A stretch of DNA of 19,350 nucleotides from Ruminococcus sp. UBA7014 (GCA_002449575.1 DJXC01000059.1:1-19350); one strand, 5' to 3'; positions 1 to 7,138 are shown, counted from the stretch's first letter. A program made the numbers and translations. Notes: generated by a model not told the origin, from the letters alone.

Positions 1-126
1 AAAAGAACCGTGGGACACACGGGGGTAGCTCGCTTATGCTTAGTACGCTGGTACTATCGAACGAGAACCAAACCTGTCGGCGAGGGAAAGTCCCCGTCTC
101 TACAGGCGGGGGAGGATGTCACCTGA
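1..126 (+). CDS. tnpB: TnpB (IS200/IS605-family RNA-guided nuclease), C-terminal tail, 5' part outside window
   Basis: Frame 1 is open from the window edge to TGA at 124-126 (41 codons). It begins KRTVGHTGVA, which resembles the C-terminal tails I know from clostridial IS605-type OrfB/TnpB proteins, and ends in AGEDVT. The catalytic RuvC part would lie left of the window. The last codons overlap a strong hairpin of the kind found at IS605 right ends, and in this family the 3' end of tnpB overlaps the DNA that encodes its guide (omega/re) RNA. The frame is the main evidence that this stretch is coding and not only a leader of the next gene. The tail could belong to a decayed copy; that cannot be judged here. 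The family call rests on the short tail plus the hairpin. Confidence 0.72.
   Translation, partial: KRTVGHTGVARLCLVRWYYRTRTKPVGEGKSPSLQAGEDVT
22..121 (+). ncRNA. Putative right end of IS200/IS605 element and 3' end of its omega/re RNA
   Basis: Three nested pairings are visible. CTCG at 29-32 pairs with CGAG at 62-65, extended by GGT 24-26 with ACC 67-69. Inside it TAGTAC (41-46) and GTACTA (51-56) form a perfect hairpin with loop GCTG. Bases 92-99 pair with 104-111 around the loop CTAC (one G-T wobble), followed by GAGGATGTCA. This last hairpin plus tail is the expected layout of an IS605-type right end. In characterised TnpB systems the RNA ends at the element border and its guide is copied from the flank, which here would start near base 122. 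The exact border is uncertain by a few bases. Confidence 0.6.
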
Positions 127-154
127 AATTTCATGTTGAAAGGAAGTTTTTCCA

Positions 155-1171
155 ATGGCAATGTTTGACAAGCTGCTTGCAAATCTGAAAGCAGGCAGAA
201 AAAAAATCGTATTCACAGAAGGTACTGACGCAAGAATTCTCTCTGCGGCTTCCAGACTGTTAGCAGAAGACCTTATGGATGTGATTCTGTGCGGCAATGT
301 GGATGATGTCAGAAAAGCTGCTGCTAATGGCGGTTTCAATATCGACAAGGCAGAAATCCTTGACCCGCTGACTTATCCGGAAATGGATGCTATGGTTTCT
401 ACTATGGTAGAACTCCGCAAGGGCAAAATGTCCGAGGAAGAATGCAGAACAGCTCTCCAGAAATCCAACTATTTCGGCACAATGCTGGTAAAAATCGGCA
501 AGGCAGATGCGCTGCTCGGCGGTGCAACTTATTCTACAGCTGATACCGTAAGACCTGCCCTCCAGCTCGTCAAGACAAAGAAAGGCTCTAATCTGGTAAG
601 TTCTTCTTTTATTCTGTTCCGTGAAGTCAACGGCGAAGAAGAAAAAATTGCAATGGGTGACTGTGCTATCAATCTGGGCTATTCTGACAGACTCGACAAA
701 GAAGGCAATGTTGTTCTGACTGCTGCACAACAGTTGGCAGAAGTTGCTGTCGAAACTGCCAAGACTGCTGCTTATTTCGGCATTGACCCGAAAGTTGCTG
801 TTTTGAGCTTCTCAACTTATGGTTCTGGTAAAGGCGGCACAGTGCAGTTAAGCCATGATGCTGTTATCGAAGCAAGAAAGATTGACCCGGAACTGACAAT
901 TGACGGCGAATTCCAGTTTGATGCGGCTGTTTCCAAGGAAGTGGCTGCTGTCAAGTGTCCGGATTCCAAAGTTGCCGGACAGGCGAACACCTTTATTTTC
1001 CCGCTTATCGAAGCCGGAAATATCGGCTATAAAATTGCACAGAGACTGGGCGGCTTTGCGGCATACGGTCCGATTCTTCAGGGCTTGAATGCGCCTATCA
1101 ATGACCTTTCCAGAGGCTGTGACGCTGACGAAGTTTACAAGATGGCAATCATTACCGCTGGTATGGCATAA
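155..1171 (+). CDS. pta: Phosphate acetyltransferase (phosphotransacetylase)
   Basis: Cytoplasmic enzyme that interconverts acetyl-CoA plus phosphate and acetyl phosphate plus CoA; with acetate kinase it gives the ATP-yielding acetate branch of fermentation. The 338-residue length fits the short, single-domain Pta of Gram-positive bacteria. Recognisable blocks: FTEGTDARI near residue 20, a central GGATYSTADTVRPALQ, GSGKGG near 223, DGEFQFDAA near 250, and the C-terminal NTFIFPLIEAGNIGYKIAQ and GGFAAYGPILQGLNAP blocks. Start chosen at ATG 155: AGGAA at 141-145 sits 9 bases upstream; a second ATG two codons later is less well placed. No acetate kinase gene is adjacent. Only 28 bases separate the tnpB stop from this start and no promoter is visible there, so transcription must come from within or beyond the insertion element. 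A terminator follows directly. Confidence 0.95.
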   Translation: MAMFDKLLANLKAGRKKIVFTEGTDARILSAASRLLAEDLMDVILCGNVDDVRKAAANGGFNIDKAEILDPLTYPEMDAMVSTMVELRKGKMSEEECRTALQKSNYFGTMLVKIGKADALLGGATYSTADTVRPALQLVKTKKGSNLVSSSFILFREVNGEEEKIAMGDCAINLGYSDRLDKEGNVVLTAAQQLAEVAVETAKTAAYFGIDPKVAVLSFSTYGSGKGGTVQLSHDAVIEARKIDPELTIDGEFQFDAAVSKEVAAVKCPDSKVAGQANTFIFPLIEAGNIGYKIAQRLGGFAAYGPILQGLNAPINDLSRGCDADEVYKMAIITAGMA

Positions 1172-1186
1172 TCTGTTTTTCAGTAA

Positions 1187-1223
1187 AAAAAGCTTCTGCA
1201 TGGCAAAATGCAGAAGCTTTTTA
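1187..1223. terminator. Bidirectional intrinsic terminator between convergent pta and the DUF3810 gene
   Basis: A 14-bp perfect stem (1188-1201 with 1208-1221) with loop GGCAAA. It has an A-run on its left and a T-run on its right, so it can end transcripts from both directions. It lies 16 bases after the pta stop and 16 bases before the stop of the converging gene. Confidence 0.9.
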
Positions 1224-1238
1224 TTTTAAAATTTTGAG

Positions 1239-2369
1239 TTACCAGCCGTAAATATAATAACATAGTACAAGAGCGGTCATTCCATGATAGCTTGCTGTGC
1301 CTTCCGGAATGCCGTTGACTTTCAGATGGGCATCTATCACATTGTCAGCCACTTCTGAAACAATAGCTGTCGGAATGACTTCTTCATGGCGGTGCATCTG
1401 ATAATAATCTTCCGGAACAAAACTATGCATATCTGTCAGGACTTCCGGGGAAATCTGACCAGTAATTTCGGTATAGCGTTCCCATGCGGCGGCATCTTCT
1501 CCGAAATCCAGATTCAGCCAGCTCATCATGTTGATATAGCCGCTGTAGACAAAGTCAGGATTATCACTTGTCAGACAGGCACGAAATGCAAGATAACCCG
1601 CTTCATCTTCAAAGATATTGCCTTTCAGATGTGTAAATTCATGACAGATAGTATCCGGCAGATTGATTTCATACACTGCCGGATTATAATTTGCTTCCAT
1701 AGAGAACGGAAAATAAATGCCAAGCAGTCCCTGCTGTGTAAAGAAATAAGAATGTGAAATCGGTTTGGCATTCGGATAGACACCCTTATACTGCGGAAAT
1801 TCCTGTGAAAGCCGTCTCATGCAGTTTTTGGCTTCCAGCATATAATTTTCATCATAAGAGAGAATAAAATGTCCGGTTTCGTCACGGCTGACTTTTTTGG
1901 CTGCCTGATTGGTTTCTTTTACAAGCATTTCATAAATATCCAGAACATCTGTATTTTTAAACGTCAGATTTTCAAGCCGCTGACTCATCTGTGTTCCCTG
2001 ATATAAAATAAAGAACCGGAATGTCAGCACAAAAAACAGCCATGTCAGAATCCAGCCATAGAAATGCCCGTAAAATATGGCAATTTTTCTGCGGGTTCTT
2101 TTGGCAAATATCATGAACAGAATAAAGCTGACTATGCCAAGAATCACCAGTGTTACACCAGCGACTATCATAAATTCCCCGACAGAAAATGAAAATAATC
2201 CTGAAACACTGCCCCAGAAATCCGATATTGCCGGGAATATCCATGCAATATAGAAATCTACCGCAGAGGTCAGAAAACGGGACAGAATATTCACAAGAAT
2301 CAGAAATATCCAGAGAGCAAACATAATTCTGACAGAGAGCGAAAAGCGGGATTCTGTTTTTTTACGCAT
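1239..2369 (-). CDS. DUF3810-family membrane metalloprotease-like protein
   Basis: Protein of 376 residues. The N-terminal third has three hydrophobic segments (roughly residues 14-33, 65-90 and 97-124), the rest is soluble. It carries a zinc-protease signature, HEFTH at 243-247, followed by EDEAGYLAFRA from 254, a gluzincin-like arrangement in which a downstream Glu would be the third zinc ligand. This matches the DUF3810 family, whose substrate is unknown. Start: ATG at 2369 has GAAAG 8 bases upstream; an in-frame ATG at 2375 is too close to that site and an ATG at 2432 lies well inside the upstream gene. The chosen start overlaps the end of the GH25 gene by 8 bases, so the two are probably co-transcribed and translationally coupled, suggesting a role at the cell wall. 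The protease call is good, the physiological role is open. Confidence 0.82.
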   Translation of the reverse strand: MRKKTESRFSLSVRIMFALWIFLILVNILSRFLTSAVDFYIAWIFPAISDFWGSVSGLFSFSVGEFMIVAGVTLVILGIVSFILFMIFAKRTRRKIAIFYGHFYGWILTWLFFVLTFRFFILYQGTQMSQRLENLTFKNTDVLDIYEMLVKETNQAAKKVSRDETGHFILSYDENYMLEAKNCMRRLSQEFPQYKGVYPNAKPISHSYFFTQQGLLGIYFPFSMEANYNPAVYEINLPDTICHEFTHLKGNIFEDEAGYLAFRACLTSDNPDFVYSGYINMMSWLNLDFGEDAAAWERYTEITGQISPEVLTDMHSFVPEDYYQMHRHEEVIPTAIVSEVADNVIDAHLKVNGIPEGTASYHGMTALVLCYYIYGW

Positions 2370-3324
2370 ATGCATCACTTTCTTTGTTTTCAGAATTTGT
2401 ATAATCCTTGAAGCAGACATTGACATCAACATCGCCGGTTATGCCCGGAACTGTACCATCAGAAGCATACTGCCACATCTGATAGTTATAATAATAGGTT
2501 GCTTTGTCTTTATATTCCGCAAGCCAGAAATCATAATCTGTCAGTTCAGGAAGGTAAAGTTTCAGGAGAGAAGTACTCTTATTCTGGTAAATCATAGGAA
2601 TATAACCTGCCTGCTTGATTTTTTCACAGAAGGCAATGCTGCATTCTGTGAGGGTTTCTACAGAAATATTGTCTGTTCTTGCAACATCTGTTGTGACAGT
2701 TTCCCAGTCATATACAACAGGATAAGTCAGATGAATATCGTCTCTTCCTGCAAGAACAGAAAGCACCATATCAGCTTCTTCTTCCGCTTCTTCGGGGGTA
2801 ATCGCCTGTGAATAGAAATATAAGCCGATATCAATTCCGGCTTCCTGTGCGCCCTGCACATTTTGTTCAAAATATTCATCCATAAACAGCTTACCGCCTG
2901 AATAGCCACGGTAACCAAGGCGAATCATGGCAAAATCCACACCGGATTTTTTGACGGTTTGCCAGTCAATTTCTTCCTGATGAGAAGAAACATCAACACC
3001 AAATTGGGAAACAATATGATTATTTTCTGTATAGTAAGTCTGATTATTTCGTGTGACATATTGTTCTGCCTGATATTCACAGGCAGGAACATCTGCCAGC
3101 ACCGGAATCCAGATTTCACCATAATCAGAATCACTGAGCAGAATTTTCTGCCCGGTAGTTTCATAAGTATTTTCGTTTTCATATTCGTCACCATCGGACG
3201 AAAGCGAAACCGGGATTGACTGTTCTTTATGTTCTTTCCGGAGCAGAAGCAGTCCGGCAATGAAAAGAATCAGTGCAGTAATAATGAGAGATTGTAAAAT
3301 AGTCACAAGTTTTAATTTCTTCAT
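2362..3324 (-). CDS. Membrane-anchored GH25 family muramidase (lysozyme-like)
   Basis: Protein of 320 residues with one N-terminal membrane helix (about 6-28) and no further anchor, so the bulk should lie outside the membrane. A linker of about 80 residues precedes a GH25 domain (about 108-315) that would cleave the MurNAc-GlcNAc bond of peptidoglycan. Diagnostic pieces: FGVDVSSHQ with Asp111 at the first strand, FAMIRLGYRGYSGG, GLYFYSQA, and YDWE with Asp206 and Glu208 as the expected catalytic pair, then WLAEY and YQMWQYASDGTVPG near the end. Start is ATG 3324, 8 bases after GGAAAGG; an in-frame GTG six bases earlier is too close to that site. It has its own sigma-A-type promoter and is followed by the overlapping DUF3810 protease gene. 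It could remodel wall or act on other bacteria; the anchor favours the former. Confidence 0.88.
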   Translation of the reverse strand: MKKLKLVTILQSLIITALILFIAGLLLLRKEHKEQSIPVSLSSDGDEYENENTYETTGQKILLSDSDYGEIWIPVLADVPACEYQAEQYVTRNNQTYYTENNHIVSQFGVDVSSHQEEIDWQTVKKSGVDFAMIRLGYRGYSGGKLFMDEYFEQNVQGAQEAGIDIGLYFYSQAITPEEAEEEADMVLSVLAGRDDIHLTYPVVYDWETVTTDVARTDNISVETLTECSIAFCEKIKQAGYIPMIYQNKSTSLLKLYLPELTDYDFWLAEYKDKATYYYNYQMWQYASDGTVPGITGDVDVNVCFKDYTNSENKESDAYA

Positions 3325-3358
3325 AGACACAGCCTTTCCAAAAATATTTCTTATTTAC

Positions 3359-3387
3359 ATCATAACATAAAATCCGGCATCTGTAAA
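3359..3387 (-). promoter_or_regulatory. Promoter of the GH25-DUF3810 operon
   Basis: On the minus strand a TTTACA -35 box (3382-3387) and TATGAT -10 box (3359-3364) are separated by 17 bases, about 35 bases upstream of the GH25 start. The -35 is embedded in TGAAAACGCTTTACA, an imperfect dyad resembling a catabolite-response (cre/LacI-family) site but one base too long for the consensus. Confidence 0.6.
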
Positions 3388-3452
3388 GCGTTTTCATAAA
3401 TTTTTAACATTACAAATATATGACAGAATTGAAAAATATATCCTGTAAAAAA

Positions 3453-4067
3453 TTATCTCTTGTATGGCGGAATTTCCCCAAGCTGATAATACTGGTCATC
3501 ATCTTCATACTTATGATGTTTTCGCCAGAGTCCACGTTCTTTCAGTTCATGACGAAGCCTTCTTCCCTTATTCGCCCAAAGTTTGCTTCCTGTTCCCATA
3601 TGGCGTACAAGCACTGTCACTGTACCATAAGTATTTCCTACGGCTACGTCATTAAGAATACTGTTTCCGATATGTGCTATCTGCTGAGGGGAGGGGGATA
3701 TACCATGCTTTTGAAAATATCTGTTTTTAATTTCTTCCAGACCTGCAATACCGGGCTTGTGTGCATGAAAAATACAGTCCACTCCCAGACGTTCACTGAA
3801 TTGTTCAGCACGGCTGTCAGAATGATTATTGGTAAGAAGATAAATTTCAAAACCTTTGCTTTTGAGTGTGACAAAAAAGGAAATCGTTTCTTTTGGCGGA
3901 TGATGGTCATGGAGTTTGGCAATCGTGCCGTCAATGTCAAAAGAGAGTATTTTTATGCCATGATTTTTTAACCGGTCAAAGTTTACAGAAAAGATGCTCG
4001 GCTGGTAAACATCAGGTACATAGGTTTCTTTCAGATAATCATCTGACATATGTTCATATTCGCTCAT
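3453..4067 (-). CDS. YqeG-like HAD-superfamily (IIIA) phosphatase
   Basis: Protein of 204 residues, somewhat longer than Bacillus YqeG. HAD motif I is DIDGT with Asp44 (nucleophile) and Asp46; motif II is LLTNN with Thr79; the motif III lysine is in HKPG (Lys104); the motif IV region reads HIGNSILNDV. Where YqeG has GDQ..TD, this protein has Asn135 and Asp140, so the first acid of the metal site is Asn. The order YVPDVYQPSI...FDRLKNHGIK before motif I matches the YqeG/Gep4 family, whose eukaryotic members dephosphorylate phosphatidylglycerophosphate. The C-terminal 40 residues are basic and His-rich, then acidic. Its ATG overlaps the mscS stop as ATGA, with AGGAGG 7 bases upstream inside mscS, so the two are translationally coupled. 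Activity is likely but the Asn substitution leaves some doubt. Confidence 0.83.
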   Translation of the reverse strand: MSEYEHMSDDYLKETYVPDVYQPSIFSVNFDRLKNHGIKILSFDIDGTIAKLHDHHPPKETISFFVTLKSKGFEIYLLTNNHSDSRAEQFSERLGVDCIFHAHKPGIAGLEEIKNRYFQKHGISPSPQQIAHIGNSILNDVAVGNTYGTVTVLVRHMGTGSKLWANKGRRLRHELKERGLWRKHHKYEDDDQYYQLGEIPPYKR

Positions 4068-4957
4068 AATTTTTCCTCCTGATTTTGAATAATATGAATA
4101 TCTCTCTGCGGATAGGGAATGGAAATCTGATTTTTATCAAATGCCTGTTTTATTTGTTCATGTAAATCATAGTATAAATCCCAGTATCCGGTATGAGTTG
4201 TCCAGACACGCACATGAATGATGACAGCACTGTCAGCCAGTTCACCAACCCGGACAATATATGCCTGTTCATGACTGACAAGTGAATGCTTGTCCAGAAT
4301 ATCAGAAATTAATTTTTTGGCAAGTTCTGTATCAGAATCATAACCAATTCCGAAATTAATGTCCAGACGGCGGCTCGGGTCATCAGAATAGTTCTGGATA
4401 ACAGCACTGGAAATCTGATTGTTCGGGATATAAACAGCTGTTCCGTCCAGTTTTTTCAGTTTGGTTTGCAGAATGCCGATTGTCTCGACTGTTCCGGTAA
4501 TGCCGGCATATTCGACAAAGTCACCGACTTTCAGCGGTTTTGAGAACAAAATCAGAAATCCGCCTGCAACATTGGATAAACTGTCCTGTAAAGCAAGACC
4601 AAGAGTCAGCCCGGCTGTGCCGATGACAGTAATAATTGAAGTCATGGGTACATTCAGGACAGATAATACAATCACTGTCACAAGCATATATAAAATCACT
4701 CTTATTAAAGAATGCAGAAATCCGGCAGCAGTTTTATCAAGTTTGCTTTTTTCAAGACTTCTGCCGATAATTTTCAGTAAAAATTTTGATAATAAAATTC
4801 CCAGAATAAATACCAGAACCGCCGACCCTAAGGAAGGCAGTATTTTTGCCACTTGTTCCCATAGTTTAGTAAAAACAGAACTGACATGTTCTGCTTCTCC
4901 GGTAATCACGGCACTGAGTTCAGTGGGAATTTCCGTAGTAAATTCTGTTGTTTCCAT
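4064..4957 (-). CDS. mscS: Small-conductance mechanosensitive channel (MscS family)
   Basis: Protein of 297 residues, close to the length of E. coli MscS. Three membrane segments are visible: about 40-64, 79-103 and the pore helix about 108-135, with the Gly/Ala-rich pattern GTAGLTLGLALQDSLSNVAG typical of MscS TM3. FLILFSKPLKVGDFVE leads into the beta domain (GTVETIGILQTKLKKLDG, then IPNNQI), and the alpha/beta cytoplasmic cage domain follows. Such channels open on membrane tension and release solutes on hypo-osmotic shock. The N-terminal extension of about 35 residues is acidic and Thr-rich. GAAAGGA lies about 12 bases before the start, longer than usual. It is first gene of a two-gene operon with the HAD phosphatase and has a near-consensus promoter. 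Confidence 0.93.
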   Translation of the reverse strand: METTEFTTEIPTELSAVITGEAEHVSSVFTKLWEQVAKILPSLGSAVLVFILGILLSKFLLKIIGRSLEKSKLDKTAAGFLHSLIRVILYMLVTVIVLSVLNVPMTSIITVIGTAGLTLGLALQDSLSNVAGGFLILFSKPLKVGDFVEYAGITGTVETIGILQTKLKKLDGTAVYIPNNQISSAVIQNYSDDPSRRLDINFGIGYDSDTELAKKLISDILDKHSLVSHEQAYIVRVGELADSAVIIHVRVWTTHTGYWDLYYDLHEQIKQAFDKNQISIPYPQRDIHIIQNQEEKL

Positions 4958-4997
4958 TGTGAAAGTTTCATCCTTTCTGACAGTTTTTTCTTATTTT

Positions 4998-5027
4998 ATT
5001 ATATAACAGAACAGCAGTTTTTGTCAA
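4998..5027 (-). promoter_or_regulatory. Promoter of mscS-HAD operon
   Basis: Minus-strand TTGACA (5022-5027) and TATAAT (4998-5003), both perfect consensus, separated by 18 bases and about 40 bases upstream of the mscS start. It is divergent from the promoter of the decarboxylase genes. Confidence 0.8.
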
Positions 5028-5051
5028 TAGAGAAATTTTTTCAAAAAACGC

Positions 5052-5080
5052 TTGCAAAACATGTAAAAGTATAGTATAAT
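5052..5080 (+). promoter_or_regulatory. Promoter of the decarboxylase gamma-beta operon
   Basis: TTGCAA (5052-5057), 17-base spacer, TATAAT (5075-5080), about 45 bases before the first ATG. Together with the mscS promoter it fills the 168-base divergent gap. Confidence 0.78.
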
Positions 5081-5125
5081 AATTACATATGCTGAAATTT
5101 TAAGAATGGAGAGTGAACCAATATT

Positions 5126-5632
5126 ATGCATCCTTTATTACTGGCAAATCATCTTATCATGCTGGCTGGCGGTATCGACGGCAACAAAAGACCTTTGGAC
5201 GGTTCAGAAATCTGGGGCGTTACACTTGTCGGACTTGGCGTTGTCATTGTAGCTCTGGCGATTCTGGTAATTTTAATTCTGCTGTTCGGAAAAATTTTCG
5301 ACCAGATTAACAAGAATCAGAAAGAAAAAGAAGCCGCTGCTGCCGCTAAGAAAAAGCCGAAACAAGCTCCGGTTAAGAAAGTTGCTGCTCCGGTACAGGA
5401 AAAACCGGCGCAAAAGCCTTCTACAGCTCCGACTGTGCAGACTGTTTCTGCTCCGGTTTCCGATGAAGATGAAGTAATTGCAGTCATCTCGGCAGTGGTT
5501 GCTGTGATGAGTGAACAGGACGGCAAGAACTACAGGATTAAATCTGTTGCCAAATCACAGAGAAGTAACGGATTCAGCGGACGTTCCGCATGGGCAATGG
5601 ACGGACGCAGACAGAACGTCAACCCGTTCTGA
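5126..5632 (+). CDS. Sodium-pumping decarboxylase, gamma/delta-type subunit (OadG family)
   Basis: Protein of 168 residues. A short N-terminal segment is followed by a single hydrophobic helix at about 29-56 (WGVTLVGLGVVIVALAILVI), a Lys/Glu then Ala/Pro/Lys-rich linker (about 65-112) and a C-terminal segment ending SGRSAWAMDGRRQNVNPF, the kind of ending seen in OadG/MmdD proteins. In the family this small subunit anchors and assembles the biotin-dependent decarboxylase on the membrane and helps carboxyl transfer. The linker resembles those that join biotin-carrier domains, but no biotinylation MKM motif is present. GGAGAG lies about 12 bases before ATG 5126, rather far; no better in-frame start is seen. 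It is followed 26 bases later by the beta subunit gene. The alpha (carboxyltransferase) gene is not in the window. Confidence 0.85.
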   Translation: MHPLLLANHLIMLAGGIDGNKRPLDGSEIWGVTLVGLGVVIVALAILVILILLFGKIFDQINKNQKEKEAAAAAKKKPKQAPVKKVAAPVQEKPAQKPSTAPTVQTVSAPVSDEDEVIAVISAVVAVMSEQDGKNYRIKSVAKSQRSNGFSGRSAWAMDGRRQNVNPF

Positions 5633-5658
5633 TTTCAGAGAAAAGGAGATTTTAATCA

Positions 5659-6873
5659 ATGCTGCAAATTTTACAGGATATTCTCAGCGGTTTGTTTGAG
5701 ACGAGCGGTCTGGCAGGACTTGCCGCCGAACCTCTGAAACTGCTGATGATGTGTATTTCATTCTTATTCATGTATCTGGCAATTGTCAAAGGGTTTGAAC
5801 CGCTTTTGCTTCTACCGATTTCATTCGGCATGTTTTTGTCGAATCTGCCTGCTGTTCTGCCGGAAGATATGATTTTTCATGCGGCTTACTGGAATGAACC
5901 GCAGAGTGTGGAATGGCTCTGGAAAGTGCTGCATGATGGCGGACTATTGGATAAGTTGTATCTGGGTGTCAAATTGCAGATTTATCCGTGTCTGATATTC
6001 TTAGGCATCGGCACAATGACAGATTTTGGTCCTCTGATTGCGAACCCGAAAAGTTTCCTGCTTGGTGCAGCAGCACAGGGCGGTATTTTCTTTACTTTCT
6101 TAGCAGCTGGCTATATGGGTATGAGTGCAGCAGAATGCGGCTCTATTGCAATTATCGGCGGTGCAGATGGTCCGACTTCTATTTATGTATCAAGCAAACT
6201 GCTTGATGGTGCGGATTCCAGCTTGAATACAGGTACAATCGCACTGGCAGCATATACTTATATGGCACTTGTTCCGGTAATCCAGCCGCCAATTATGAGA
6301 CTGATGACAACCGAAAAAGAGCGCAAAATCAAAATGCCGCAGCTCCGTACACCTTCCAAGACAGAAAAGATTGTTTTCCCGGTTGTGGTAACGCTGATTG
6401 TAGCACTGTTAGTACCTTCTGCGGCTTCTCTGGTGGGAATGCTGATGTTCGGCAATATCCTGAAAGAATCTGGTGTTGCTGGTCGTCTGGTGGATACCGC
6501 ACAGAATGCGCTGATGAATATTGTGACTATTTTCTTAGGTGTTTCTGTTGGTGCGACCTGTACAGCTTCCAATGTAGCAAATCTGGCGTTTGTAAAAGTA
6601 CTGATTCTGGGTGTAATTGCATTTAGTCTGGGTACAGCCTGCGGTCTGGGACTTGCTAAAATTATGAACTGGCTGAGTGGCGGTAAGGTCAATCCGCTGA
6701 TTGGTTCTGCTGGTGTATCGGCTGTACCGATGGCAGCCCGTATTTCACAGCAGGAGGGCGCAAAAGCTGACCCGACAAACTTCCTGCTGATGCACGCTAT
6801 GGGACCGAACGTTGCTGGTGTAATTGGTTCGGCAGTGGCAGCAGGTGTTCTGCTGAGTGTTGTCAACTATTAA
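5659..6873 (+). CDS. Sodium-pumping decarboxylase beta subunit (OadB/MmdB/GcdB family)
   Basis: Integral membrane protein of 404 residues that, in this family, decarboxylates carboxybiotin and couples this to Na+ export. Hydrophobic helices run along the whole length. Key blocks: LGIGTMTDFGPLIANP (near 114), IIGGADGPTSIY with Asp170 corresponding to the sodium-site Asp203 of Klebsiella OadB, and NPLIGSAGVSAVPMAAR with Asn345, Gly349 and Ser354 at the same mutual spacing as OadB Asn373, Gly377 and Ser382. The C-terminus, LLMHAMGPNVAGVIGSAVAAG, is also typical. AAGGAG lies 10 bases upstream of ATG 5659. Substrate (oxaloacetate, methylmalonyl-CoA or glutaconyl-CoA) depends on the alpha subunit, which is encoded elsewhere, so no gene symbol is given. 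A terminator follows within 25 bases. Confidence 0.93.
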   Translation: MLQILQDILSGLFETSGLAGLAAEPLKLLMMCISFLFMYLAIVKGFEPLLLLPISFGMFLSNLPAVLPEDMIFHAAYWNEPQSVEWLWKVLHDGGLLDKLYLGVKLQIYPCLIFLGIGTMTDFGPLIANPKSFLLGAAAQGGIFFTFLAAGYMGMSAAECGSIAIIGGADGPTSIYVSSKLLDGADSSLNTGTIALAAYTYMALVPVIQPPIMRLMTTEKERKIKMPQLRTPSKTEKIVFPVVVTLIVALLVPSAASLVGMLMFGNILKESGVAGRLVDTAQNALMNIVTIFLGVSVGATCTASNVANLAFVKVLILGVIAFSLGTACGLGLAKIMNWLSGGKVNPLIGSAGVSAVPMAARISQQEGAKADPTNFLLMHAMGPNVAGVIGSAVAAGVLLSVVNY

Positions 6874-6888
6874 TCAAAATCAGAGTGA

Positions 6889-6935
6889 TAAAAAATTGCT
6901 GCATTTCTGTGTGAAATGCAGCATATTTTTATTTT
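6889..6935. terminator. Bidirectional intrinsic terminator between the decarboxylase operon and the xre gene
   Basis: An 11-bp perfect stem (6897-6907 with 6913-6923), loop TGTGT, followed by a T-rich tract and preceded by an A-run at 6889-6895. It can therefore serve both the plus-strand operon ending at 6873 and the minus-strand gene whose stop is at 6929. Confidence 0.88.
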
Positions 6936-7138
6936 TGGTCTTTCTCGTACTCGAACAGTTCGCCGGGAGTGCAGTTTAAAGCATTACAGATAGCATTTAA
7001 GATATAATGGTCATAACTGGTTGTTTTATTTTTATAATATCTTGTAATTGTAGGATAACTAACTCCAATCTGTTTTGCCAGCCAGTAACGAGAATGATTT
7101 TTCTTTGCCAATAATTCTTTTAATTTTAATTTCAGCAT
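6929..7138 (-). CDS. Small XRE-family (Cro/CI-type) DNA-binding regulator
   Basis: Protein of 69 residues consisting of little more than one helix-turn-helix domain. The HTH is at about residues 19-38 (WLAKQIGVSYPTITRYYKNK), flanked by the usual helices; the end reads LNAICNALNCTPGELFEYE, the classic last helix of the XRE fold. There is no sensing or dimerisation domain beyond it. AGGAGG lies only 4 bases before the ATG, a short but usable spacing. It is divergent from a 48-codon gene, and the shared 120-base gap holds a dyad covering both -35 boxes, so it probably represses itself and that neighbour. Such stand-alone HTH proteins are common in phage and mobile DNA but also occur in core genomes. 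Confidence 0.88.
   Translation of the reverse strand: MLKLKLKELLAKKNHSRYWLAKQIGVSYPTITRYYKNKTTSYDHYILNAICNALNCTPGELFEYEKDQK

Noticed and set aside
1..150. The GC-rich folded leader before pta as a riboswitch or other cis-regulatory RNA.
   Set aside because: No riboswitch core motif fits, while an open TnpB-like frame to base 126 and an IS605-type right-end hairpin explain the structure better.
260..730. Long open frame antisense to pta.
   Set aside because: No ribosome binding site or recognisable protein, Cys/His-rich translation typical of a shadow, and pta in the other strand is certain. The same holds for antisense frames in the OadB-like, xylB and transketolase genes.
2370..2432. Upstream starts for the DUF3810 gene at 2432 or 2375.
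   Set aside because: They lie inside the GH25 gene without a ribosome binding site, or too close to GAAAG; ATG 2369 has the right spacing.
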